DNA of 64,000 bases from NCBI GenBank assembly GCA_029204225.1, contig CM055094.1:66300536-66364535 (forward strand). The letters are read 5' to 3'. Both the position numbers and the translations under genes were made by a program. Positions 48,901 to 61,400 of this stretch are shown one piece after another. A model generated the notes under the pieces. It saw only the letters and a program-made list of their open reading frames with translations. It was not told where the DNA came from and did no database searches. Source of the DNA: Diphasiastrum complanatum. Its lineage: Eukaryota; Streptophyta; Lycopodiopsida; Lycopodiales; Lycopodiaceae. Numbering within the stretch: position 1 is the first letter of the stretch; every line of letters begins with the position of its first letter.

Positions 48901-51900
48901 GGCTAGAGGTTAGTTTTGAATTTTTATCCTTGACAGAACCCAACATGGATTAATGCACCTGAACTGGACCATCTTGCACCCGAAACAGTTGGCAAATTAC
49001 ACAGTAATCATGCTCTTAATTAGATCTTTCATCTGATACCCATATTGCCCAAAAAAAAAAACCCAATTTAAAAAAAAAAAAAAAACGTTTCTGGAATTTT
49101 TTCAAAATTTCAGAAATGCGTTTCAGAAACGCGTTTCTGAACGCGATTCTGAAACCGTTTCAGAAACGCAGTGCAACTATGACTCAAACTAACAATGAGT
49201 AACTGATCGACTCTGTCGGATGCGCCTCCGCTAATAAGCAGCACTAATGGAATGCGCTATTATTAATCTCTTGGATCAATAGCTTAGCTAACTAAGCAAA
49301 TGAGAAATGATCATCTATTTATACTAGTTAGGAATGCCATTTAGGGTTATCCAAAATGACAATAAAAGATAGTTGTAAGGTGGCAGATCGCAATTGTCAC
49401 TTAGCCACAATGCGCTTTCACTTATCCAATTAGGTTACATGCTAATTACTTGCTAACAATGGTTAGCGCAAGTCGTTAGCTTCAAAACAAGTGATAACAT
49501 GGTCTGTTAAAATTTGATAGTGCGATCCCATTCGATAATCTTTGTCGTTGTCGAACCAGACTGTTAGCCATTCCCTTGTATTTCTGCAGATTGTGCGATA
49601 ACACAAGTAAAAATATAAAAACCGGATAACTGGATGGATGTAGATTAAAGATCGATTATGAGGACAATTATCCAACACTCCCTCTTAATTTGAGTCCATG
49701 AAAGCGTTGACCTTTAACTCAACATTGCACAAAATCTTTTCTATGCATCTAAGCTCAACACCTTAGTGAAAATATTTGCTGTTATGTCTTGCATTCGACA
49801 GTACTCCAAGCTTACCTCCTTGTTGAGAACTTTGCTTTTGACATAGTGATACTTGATTTCAATGTGCTTACTCTTGGAATGAAACTTAGGATTGGCCGAT
49901 AAAGCAATAGCACTCAAAAGACAATTGTCGAAGGATACTGTTTCAGACAAATGTTCAATAGTAAGCTTTGCAACCATCTTGCTTCCTTTGTTGTTTGAGA
50001 GGATTGAGGTTTGCTTGTGACTACTCCATGAGATTGGATCACCGTTGATGAAGAATGTAAATCCAGATGTGGATCTACAAGTGTCTGCATCTCCTGCCCA
50101 ACTTGCATCCGAATAGAGTATGTTGAGTTGAGTCTGTCATTGTCGACTGCTCCATAACAGATGCATTGGTCCATAGTAGCTCGAATGTATCTCATAACTC
50201 ATAAGAGCTTTCCAATGTGTAATACTAGGATTAGGCATATACTGACTTAAGGAACTGACTGCAAAAACTGTCTGGTGTGGTACAGATCATCGTGTACATA
50301 AGAGAACCTATTATCGAATGATATGGGTAGTCACGCCACTGCTCATTCTCTTCTTTTGTTTGAGGACATAGGTTCTTCGACAATTTGAGTCCTAGTCCAT
50401 TCGACTGAGGTGAATAAAAAGTAATAAATTGTTGCTCGATGCCTGTTCTAAGGCAATGCTCCTTGAATTCAGTTGAAATGTATTCTCCACCATTGTCTGA
50501 CCTCGGTGTTTTGATTCTTTTACTAGTTTGAGTTCTGCACGCTCCTTGAATTGTCTGAAGTGGTTGAAAAATCCTATAAGCTACACAATACATTGTATGA
50601 AATAGCACTAGGCTTTAAAAATTAGCATTGAGGTCTTGAGACTTGAGCATACGAGTTTGCAAGTGCAATTGTTAGGCTACAAAGCTTTCATAAGTTTACT
50701 AAAGAAATCCTAATCAAAAGCTTAGAGCAGAATTGAACACATCATAAAGTGCTATAAATTGTATTTCCTACAATGCACACGGCTGCATGCACATGTTTTA
50801 TCAGAATAATTTTGACTAATTTTCTTGAGACTCTCAGAGACTAGCAATGCTTCTTGTGTGGTGATTTCTCTGTAGCATGAACACTATACACGACAACTTC
50901 TACTTCTTCTACCACCCGATTTTTGCTCTATTCTATTGTATACTTATAGATGTAGTCTAACGAACCTTGTAAGTATTCTAGTAATCAAATTTCTACACTT
51001 AGTTGACCCTTGGATATTAGATTCCTAATATGATGATATTTGAGTGGTATGTGCTTTGTTTTTGAATGAAAATTGGATCTTGCGTTAGACATGTCGCACT
51101 TTGAGACTCCATCTTCATTGTAGAACTTTGATTCTACTATGCCCCTATGGCTTCCAACATCATTCTCAACCAGACAATTTCATTTGCAACCTTGGATGTT
51201 GCAATGTTTTTTGTTTCACATGAAGATTGAGTTACTAAGGTTTGCTTCTTACATGTCCAACTTAGCGCAACACCACTTAACAATGAGCATCCACCAGTAA
51301 CTGATTTGCTATCGTCCTTACACCTTGCTAGCCTGCATCGTTGTAGTTCTGCAAAATGAAATTAGCTTTGTTAATATAGGTTAATCCCATGGTCAATGTC
51401 TTCCTCAAGTATTGAAGTATCCTCTTTGCCATTTGCCAATGCTGCATTTCTACGTTAGATGAAAATTGACTCGAATGCATAACTAGATCCGATCGAGTGC
51501 ATACAATAAGGTACATGAGACTTCCTATTAAGTTTTTATAAGGAATGCTTGTCTTTCTTTGCTTCTCAATCTCATATTCTGTGCTTGGACAGTCCTCCTT
51601 TGTAAGCCTTGCTCCTAGTATCATAGGAGTTGCCTTCTTTTTACATTTCAGCATATTGTGTTGTTCTAGGATTGCCTTGGCATAATCTGATTGATTTACG
51701 TGAATGACTCCTTTCTCTCTGTCCCTTACAATATGTAGCCCTAGGCACTTCTCGGCTTCCCCTAAATCTGTAATTTCATAATTCTCTAATATTTGATTCT
51801 TTACATCATTTATCATGTTTAAACAATTACTTATCATGAGAGAGTCATCGACCAAGATTGTCATGATAAGGGACTTGCCTTCAATTTGTTCGATGTAACA

Positions 51901-54900
51901 ATTGCAGTCAGGCTACATTGGAAACAGAGCTAAAGATTTGAGAAGTCCATCGAGCTTTTGATACCAAGCTCGTGCTACCTGCTTCAATTCATACATGCAC
52001 TTATTCAACTGATAGACATGGTCTGAGTGATTTGGATCCTCAAACCCCTCAGGCTGCTTCATATATATATCCTCTTTCAAATCACCATGAAGGAAGGCTG
52101 TTTTTACAACAATCTGTTGAATCTTTAGATTGTCCTTTCGTGCATATGCTAGAAGCAACTTGATACTAGACATTTTGACCATAAGAGAATAGGTGTCAAA
52201 ATAATCTATACCATGTTTTTGAGCATATCCCTTTGCAACAAGTCGTGCCTTGTATCTTGCAATGCTTCCATTTGATCTTAGTTTATTCTTATAAATCCAT
52301 TTGCAATCTATCTTCTTTCTATTTTCTGGTAATGGCACTAAAGCCCATGCTCCATTTTTCTTCATTTCCTCAGACAGGCCTATTTCTAGAACTCACTTTC
52401 TGGGCCTTCAATGTCCTCTGCATATGTAGCTGGTTCCTTAGTGATACCACAAAATTAAAAGTTTGTGATTGCATTAGTTTCTAGTCTTGCAAATAGCCTC
52501 ACAGGTGGTTTCTGGATCCTGGGAGATCTACGCAATTGAACGTTAGCTGGATCCTATTGAGCCAGTGGCTGATTTTCTTCATTGTTTTGTTGTTTATGTT
52601 CTCCTTCCAATTGTGGATGTTCTTCTTGCCTTTCCTCTGGATTTAAAGCTTCATTCTGGAATCCCTCTTCAGTTGGATACAATGCTGAGTTGAAAATCTT
52701 ATATCCATTAGAATCATCAGCTCCAAGATATAGACTTTTATCAATCTTACATCTCTGCTTGTGAGAATTTTTTTGCTACTAGGATGATAGATCCTATAAC
52801 CGGGTGAGTCACTGGAATATCCAACCAAGATGGTTTTAACAAATTTCTCTTCTAGCTTCTTTCTCTTTCCCTTGCGTATGTGCATGTAAGCCGCACATCC
52901 ACAAACTCTTATGTTCGAATAGAAACATAAAAGAGAGTAGAGCAAAATTGAACACAACATAAAGTGTTATCTATCATCTGCAAATACAGGTTGTATTTTC
53001 CACAACGCACATGGCTGCATGCACATATTTTGTTAGAATAATTCGAACTGATTTTCTTGAGATTGTCTCAGAATACTATTGCTCCTGTGTGGCGTTCTCT
53101 CTGTAGCGCGAACACTTCAGAAGGCAGCTTCTACTTCTTCTACCACATGATTTTTGCTCTATTCTATTGTATATATTGATGCGGTCTAATGAACCTTGTA
53201 AGTATTCTTGTAGTTAAATTTCTAACTAATCCTAGATTATTTTGGAGTCACCACCAATATTTGTTAGCCGTCCTTGTTTGTTATCCGCTGGTGGCTGTCA
53301 CGATCTATCCTTGTGATCTTCATGAAGGTTGACGCGGAAGTCAAACAATTCATGAGAAGCAGTAGATGCGTGAGTATCCTTACCATTCCATTATAGGATC
53401 TCTTATGTACGCCATGATCTGTACCAGGCTAGACATAGCTTTTGTAGTCAGCTCTCTTAGTTAGTTTATGACTAATCCTAATATAACACATTGGAAGGCT
53501 CTTATTAGAGTCATGAGATATCTTCGAGCTACTATGGACTTTTGCATTTGTTATGGAGCAGTCGGCAATGACAAGCTCAATTTACTCAGTAGTTACACAA
53601 ATGCGAGTTGGGCAGGAGATGTAGACACTCGTAAATCCACTTTCGGATTTACATTCTTTCTCAACAATGGTCCAATTTTCTGGAACAGTCGCACGCAATC
53701 TTTGATAGCTCTATCTTCCACTGAATCAGAATATATCGCAGCCTCTCAAGCTACAAAGAAAGCAATTTGATTGAGGAACTTACTCTCAGATATCGGTCTG
53801 AATCAATATGCTCCAACAATATTATTTTGTGATAATCAAAGTACCATCACTTTATTAGCCAACCCTAGATTTCATTCTAGGAGTAAGCACATTGAACTGA
53901 AATATCATTTCGTTAGAAGCAAATGTTGGCTGATTCTGACGAATCCCCAAGATACTCGGACAGAGCAACTCAAGAGCACCTCTCACCTTAGACCGAGGAG
54001 GTCTCTGAGAAGATGAGATGAACGAAGACTGAGAGCCGAGTATGAGAGCCGAGAAATGCTAGATAGGAATGACAAGCAAGAACTGTGTAAGCCTCATGGT
54101 GAATCCCGGAAGATGGAATGACCATGTAGGAACTAGTATTTCTAGGCTAAAGTAATAAATGCAAGTAGACCCCTCTTAAAGAAAGTAGAGTGAGCCACTT
54201 TTGATGGTGACCTCTAGTGGAGAGCATTATTCCACTTGTAATTTGTGAAATGTGGAAATTCCACTAGGATTTCTAAAATCTATGACACACAATCTTGCGT
54301 ATTTGAGAGTTTGCTAGTTAGTGCTTAAGGGAGGTCTGAAGGCTATGATTGGAGTCTGGGACTCAGTAGTGATCATAGGGCCATTTGAGAGGAAATGCAG
54401 GTGGAGTCAATTATCTCATAAGCCCTCTAGGGTACATGGCATGGGCCGAGGCTGTATAAGACAGTGCGTGGGCATCCATTGACAACTTCTAATCAACTCA
54501 GGGATGAGCTATAGGATGAGTCTGAAGATCATCTAGTCTAGGCGAAGAACCCCCAGCTAGTGGGATGGAATCTGGTGCTATGGGACACCAATGGCATTGT
54601 CGTGAGTTGCATACTCTCAGGAGTGGGCTGGGATGGCGATGGTTTTAGGCACAGCTTAGAGATGTAGTATTAGAATGAACTTTATCGCCATCTACATGAC
54701 TGATAGCATTCACAGACCCCATCAGTTGTTAGTACTGTAACATGTTAAGACTGAAGATGCTCTCTTATGGAAAATGGCAAAAATCTCTCATGGTTAATAG
54801 CCAATCATGGCCCTTAAAAATGAACAATCACAATAGAATGAAATCATTAGAACATTTGAATTCCATATTTTTTACACAAGCAGTCTCCTTCTGTATTCAT

Positions 54901-55348
54901 TAAGGCATTCTTTTTAGAGAGATTTATATAAATCCTGCTATCTGTACATATTAGTAAGGGAAAACTTACAAGTGAGTTTCACCTATTTAGCGAAACCAAA
55001 ATTGCTGAGTTTCTGCTGAATGCTTATGATGTCTTATTTATATATACTTGGTTATTCTCCAACTGTTGCTTATGCATAGTGAGTGATGGGATGAAAAGAA
55101 AAACATCATAAACAAGGCAATCCTTGTTACTTGGCAAATGAAGTTACGATAGATGGTTCTCCCATCAAATATGTAGAAGCAACACAAGTCAGAACTGCTC
55201 CATGAATGCTTCATGTATAAGAAAACAACGAGTGCTTGAGCACAGCATGTTCTTGGCTAGCCATTTAGGCACAGTCCTCAGTACAGCACTTTCTAGCAGG
55301 CTAGTCGTCATGTCTGTTGTGGGTATGCTTGTCTTCATGTATGTTGTA

Positions 55349-55426
<78 letters not shown>

Positions 55427-58400
55427 TGTTCTCCTCCATGTGAATCTATTGATCAATAATATCCCTATGCTGCTGGCAGGTGGGCAGCACCAGACAAATT
55501 TGATCCTGTGAGCTCACCAATGCTGTTTTTTGAAGATGGAAAGCCAATATTACCTCCAAAATCTCCTGAGGAAGGCTTGGACTTGGTTCTGAAGCACATG
55601 GTTCATTCTCGACTTCAACCTTTTTGTAGCTTGCTCATATAACCTTCGCACACCTGCCCCTTGTATTGTATCATCTCACACAAGCAATATACTAGCTTGT
55701 TACCTTTACACTTGTTACTTCTATGCCGGTCAGGTTATAAGTTCCACTAGATGGCACCCATTGAAAATGTTTGTGCCAGTGGTTTGTAGGCAAAGACTTA
55801 TTTTCTTCTTATGCACAAGCTTTTAGAACATATTCCTAAATAGTCTCTCTTCTATGTTTGTGATTTTGCAGTAACAAAAGACTAGAAAAAATAGCTACAA
55901 CTTCTACTAGATGTAAGCTTTAACAAGCTACGCTTTTGCTACTTTCTGCAATTTGTAGGATGTTACATACGTCCAATATACCTACAAAAAGAAACATGCT
56001 CCATGGGATATCTTGAGTTTTATTCCTCCACGTAGCTGGTGGTTAAGCTACTACTTTTGTACCCTCACCATAGCTGGAGGTTAAGCTTTGGTTTATTTCC
56101 AGTTTATTTCTGTTTTTAGTTTTAGCTGATAGAAATAAGTCCGGCAGGGACAATGCTCCTTTCTGATGTACTTTTTCTTTGTCTTATGTGCCCAAGGGCA
56201 CTCTATAGACATTAATATATTCTATTCTCATGGTAAATGCAACAAATTACATTGGCTAGGAGTTTTGACCACTATTTGGCAATTTTTCTACCATTCAACA
56301 TGGGAATTCAACACAGGACCCTCCCAGCTCTATCGAGACATCTAACTGAGAGAGAAAAACTGTGTGATTTGGTGTGAGGCACATGGTGGCCTCTGATGAC
56401 GAACTCTGGATGGTTGAGGAAGACGCTTCGGTCGACGAGCTGGAATGTCAATCTCACTATCCGAAGTATCCTCCCTAACTCTTTTCTGAAAGAAAAGTGT
56501 AATATGTGGCCGGCTGTGGTCAACATCCTGATCATCCGACAAAAGTGAAGATCTCAAGGAGAACATCTCTCGCAAAAGTAAACCAATACATCTCGCATCT
56601 GAATAGGCAAAGAAGGAACCAAGCGTGAGTGGAGTGTCCTGATAGAGACAGTGGTATCTGTCTCTGATTTCATAGTAAGCTGGACATATGAAAATGAAGT
56701 GAAACTCATCCTCAACCTCTTGTAGTGTACAACACCGACAAATCCGTAATGGTCGTGGCGTGTCTGTGTATCTGCCGGTCTCAATAGCGAGCTGATGAGA
56801 AGAGACCTGAAGCTGACCAATGTGGTAGCGTAGGCCAAAAGACATCGGCTAAGAGAGATAGCTTGGTCTAATGGGAAGCCCTGAAGCATCCAGGTGAAGA
56901 AAGTGAATGCGGTAGAACTGAAGCTTAACCCGTGAAGGATCCAGGTGAGACCAAACAATATGTATCTCTGTAGATCTGTCAGCGAATGAACGCGTGAGTC
57001 CCATTTGGGAGGTCAGACATAGATAATCCCCAGCTATGTAGAAAGTTCGAAGCATACTGAAACCATGAAGACTTAGCCCGTTGTCCGGCCAAAGTGCGAG
57101 AAGATGTAAAAGCCGCTACCACGTATCTGGAAGAATCAAGCTCTGAGATTCTGTGAATGAACGTGATGATCCTGAAAATAGCCTTGACAATCAGTGGAGG
57201 AGAAACAAACTCCGCCAAAATCATCTCATGAGGAACGGATTGCTTGGCCCGAATCATCCGGCTAAGCATGTGAATTTACAAACGCGAGATGTCACTCCAA
57301 GTGTCTCTAGATAAGCCTGGGCACCATGTCTCTGCTGAATACAGTGCCACTACAGTCAAAGAAAAGAGGCGACAGCGTGTGTCTGGGTCATGCATGTAAT
57401 AAGTAGAGGAAAACCTCTCCATCTGAACAAGAGCAGAGCGCCCCTTGTGGAGCCTAGCCAATGCAGCTGGTCTAAAAGAAAGCAATGGACCAGAGAAGAG
57501 AACACCCATGTATGTGTAAGATGCCACTATCTCTAGAAGCTGTCCATCAAAATAGAACATAGTGTCTCTTATATGCTGCTTGTTGGTGTTAAACACCATA
57601 ACCTTAGTCTTACCAATGTTCACCATCAGTATACAAGGCATCCAGATGTCGCCGAAGTCCTGCAGCTGAACTAGATAGTAAAAGCACATCATCTGCATAA
57701 AGAAGGATAGGGATAACAATATCTGCTAGAGGACAACCATCTCCATTTTCTTCCCGAATGATCTGCTCAAGGTCGTCAATGAAGAGCAAAAAGGGTGGTT
57801 GATAAAGGACACCCCTGCCTTACTCCGATTGTACTATGAAGATATGAAGACCATCCATCTCCATCACAAAATCGGGGCCAAAACTCTCTCATATAATGTG
57901 ATGATAGCAGCAATGACCTTCTGTGAGAAACCAAGGGATGCCAAATGCTGGAGCAGCAAGTTTGCAGAAGTCCACAAAGCAGCAATAGACTCTCTGTTTC
58001 CTGAACTTCGCCGCCTCAATGATACATCTCAGTATGAATATCTGGTCCGTTGCCTGCTTTAAAACCTGCCTGTCCCATAGCATATAACTCCTCTGTCTCC
58101 GCATGAGCACTGATGATAGACTGCATAACCGACACATAGAGCTTAGCCAAAGTGTGGCTGATCATAATAGTATGATAGTTGTCTACATTCAGAGGATCAC
58201 CAGCCTTACCCATATGCTTTGCCTCCTCAATGATAGTACGTAGGGTGAGGACATGATCAACAGTGCTATAACCCCGGCGGAAGCCAGCCTGGCCAGTCGC
58301 ATACAATAGTCGAGAATCAGCTTCTGTAGTAACGAAGTTTTGGAAAATAGTGGTGTACAACTTGGCCATGGTATGACCAATCATAATAGTGCGATAGTTG

Positions 58401-61400
58401 TGGACATTCATGGCATCGCCTGCTTTAAGAATGGGGTGAAGGAGATTGGTGGCCCAAGGTATGGGGAACCATCAACGACAGAGCGGTTGAAACAGCGGGC
58501 CAGGAAAGGGGAGGCGAGTTTGGCAACTGGTTTGAGGAGCTCGGCTGAAAGGAGGTCAATGTCAGACGTACGATTGTTCTTGAGTTTGCAGATGGTGGCT
58601 TTAACCATGTCAGAGTTATGGACTTGGCTCATTACATTTGTCACGTCCATTTACATTTACTTTACTTTATGCATAAGCAGGCCTTGGGCCCTTTTTATTC
58701 ATTAGTGACACTTAGACTATTTGGTTGGCCTTTGGCCTTATTATTCATTATTAGGCCATTTGGACATATTACTGGAGAGTGGGGGCCTTCTTGGAGGGCT
58801 CACTATTATCCCTCCCAGTTGGGCCCTAGCCACCGGAGGCTTCCTTTTAGGGCTTCCTCTTGGCTATAAGTAGGGAAACTGTGTTATTTGTTATTCAGCT
58901 GATGATATTGATCTCTCTCTTTAGTCTCCGTAATCTCTCTCGTTCCTACTTTCTAGGGCGAAGTCTTTCTTATGTGCTGCTTTCATAGCTTAAGTCTTGC
59001 TTATATGATGCTTTCATAGAGCAAAGCCGTCAGAAAGGGCCTGAAAAGGATCACCTCCCAAATCCATAAACACTGAAGTGTGGGGAGCAAAGTCTTGGTC
59101 CTGGTCCAAGAAGGATGCAGTAATCTGAAGCCACAAGTAACGACCATAAGTATCCTGAGACACCAACCGAATAGGAGTATACACCAACCTGTACAGACAT
59201 GCAACTCCACCAGAGGCCCGAAGTATCCTGCCCTGTAGCAGAAATCCACTGAAATCCAGAAATGTGCGGAAGTGGGTGTGTGGAAGACTGAGAGAGAAAG
59301 AGCTCTATTAATGTCTTTTCCATGTGAAAAAGGCATATAAGACAAGAAAGTACATGTCCAGTATGTGGTACTAATGGGAGAATATGAAACGTCTCCAAGA
59401 TAGTAGAAAACTACATATAGATCTAAATGCTAAGATCAGAGAGAAATAAAATGCACAATATTTCCATCTACAAAGTAGTGACATAATGGTAAAATGTTTT
59501 AAAGTGCTATCATCATGTCCTGTTGCTGCTGAAGAAGGATGTAATAGAATTGCCGCTAGAGGTATGTCTATCGTGTGCTGCTAACGTCATCAGGGAAGTT
59601 GTCTATGGGATGTGTTTCTGCTCATGGTAGAACATGAAATTATGATTGCAACATGACACTGAGTGATACGCTATGTATGTTTTCTAGGTATGGGAGTGTT
59701 ATCACCATCACCCGAGAGAACCAGGATAGTCGGTAATCCTGACTATGAAGATGCTATGACGAGGTGAGTGCCTGCCTATGTGTATCTTTGCTCATCCATG
59801 GGAAATGCCTAGACTCGCTGTAAATATCTGATAAGCCGGAAGATACCATCAAGCTGTATAGGTGGGACTGCAAACTCAGCCAGAATGATCTGATGTGGAA
59901 TGGAGGGCTTAGCCTGTATCATACGTGACAACATAAGGATCTGCAAGCATGAGATGCTGGTCCAATCCAAGGAAGTGAGACCTGTGCATCATGCCTCTGC
60001 TGCGTATAATGCGGTGGGGGTAACAATGGTGTCAAAAAGCCGACACTTACTTGGTGTATCTCGAATAAACTTCCGAATACAGAATCTCTCTAACTAGACA
60101 AGGGAGGCGTGTCCCTTCCCAAATCTAACTGTAGCTGCCTGTCTCATACCAAATATAGGACCATGAAAAAGAAGGATGATACGACCACCATTGGCCAAAG
60201 CTCCTATCTCAGCATGAAGGCCTTGGATGCATTGAAGACAATCTATGCTAATATGTGTTACTTTGTTAATTTTAAGCTTCTAGAATTTCATCTCTTAAAT
60301 GTGTTTCTCATAGCTGTATTCATAAATTTCCGAAAGCCTGGTTCTAACTTAACTAGCCCAAATACCTAGAACCTTCTTTGTAGGTTTCTAAACATCATAG
60401 AGCATATTCTATGATGGACATTAGGGTCTAAATGAAGTTTAATAAGTTCTGGGTCCCCAAGGGGCCAAATCCCCAAATAGATTTTGCTGATACACCATAA
60501 GTGTGAGAAAGCATGCTTGCATCTTGGAAAATTAGAGCACGATTTCCTCATAATACATAAATGCGAGTTTGGAATATTCTTGGTCGATAAGCAGTCTTCC
60601 CTCACATTTTGAAAGTTGAGAGATGGTAATTGTCAAATATGTATGTCTTCTTATCTCTAAGAAGAAGAATCAGAATATATAGTCAATTTTTTTCCTAGTT
60701 TAGAAAATTCTTGCAAACCTTGTCTTCCCATGAGCAAAAAGGCCTCTGTGATAAACAAGTCCCATGGTTACCAACTCACCTAGTTCTTCCCACAGCTTGT
60801 CACAAGAGGTCAATTTCTAGGACAAGAGGGTTAAGAAATGGGTGGCCTTGTGGTTGTCTTTTTCAACCTAGTTATTGCCCCCTTGCTACTAAATGGGCTA
60901 TGAGCTATTTTGAGGTTTTGCTTAATAGTGATGAGTATTGTGATTCAATTAAAATCACTTGCCGAGGAGATATGTGTGTGTTTCCCAGCAACGATGCTGC
61001 TTAAGTAAGAAATATTGTCTCGTTCCTGCTCACAAGTACTGTGTGAGTTAAGCCTATCTAAGATAACACACATCATATGAATTGTTGATTTAGAGTACTG
61101 TTAGCATTTGTCATACTTTGATTTTTGTGAAAAATTAAGGGTTTTCTTGTACTTCAACTTATAAAGCGCAAAAGTTGAGGTGATAGAGTTGACACACCAT
61201 TGTGGGCACATAGTATCTCATAACGTATTTTCAACAAATTGAAGTCTCACAAGTAATGCAAGTGATGACGTTTCCTGATATCCTTTATGCAGCTGCACTT
61301 TGTGGATGCCAAAATGCAAAGTACTGCTGGTATAAAATTTTTGCGCACACAAAGCCCCAGACATTTTGAAGGAGGTGATTGGAAAGATGGAGGGCAATGC

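Larger units (their letters stand above)
43098..49181. mobile_element. hAT-like DNA transposon (non-autonomous) split by a copia element
   Basis: The ends are inverted repeats (CATAGTTGCAC...GCGTTTCTG on each side). They are flanked by the 8-bp direct repeat ACTCAAAC (43090-43097 and 49182-49189), the length typical of hAT elements. Subterminal GCGTTTC(T)G motifs recur, also hAT-like. Without the internal copia it is about 0.7 kb and has no transposase. Confidence 0.75.
42705..49677 (-). mobile_element. Copia-C LTR split by nested insertions (intron 3 of TBL)
   Basis: On the minus strand it begins TGTTGGATAATTGTCC at 49677, right after the purine tract AATTAAGAGGGAG. It runs to 49190, is interrupted by 43098-49181 plus an 8-bp duplication, and resumes at 43097, ending near 42705. 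The outer part (42780-43030) matches LTR-C copies at 28.2 and 30.2 kb (GCATGATTACGCCTATCAA). Confidence 0.75.

Noticed and set aside
48686-48946. 86-residue Pro/Gly-rich minus-strand frame
   Set aside because: Generated by the G/C-run hairpin cluster inside the hAT-like element; no protein family.
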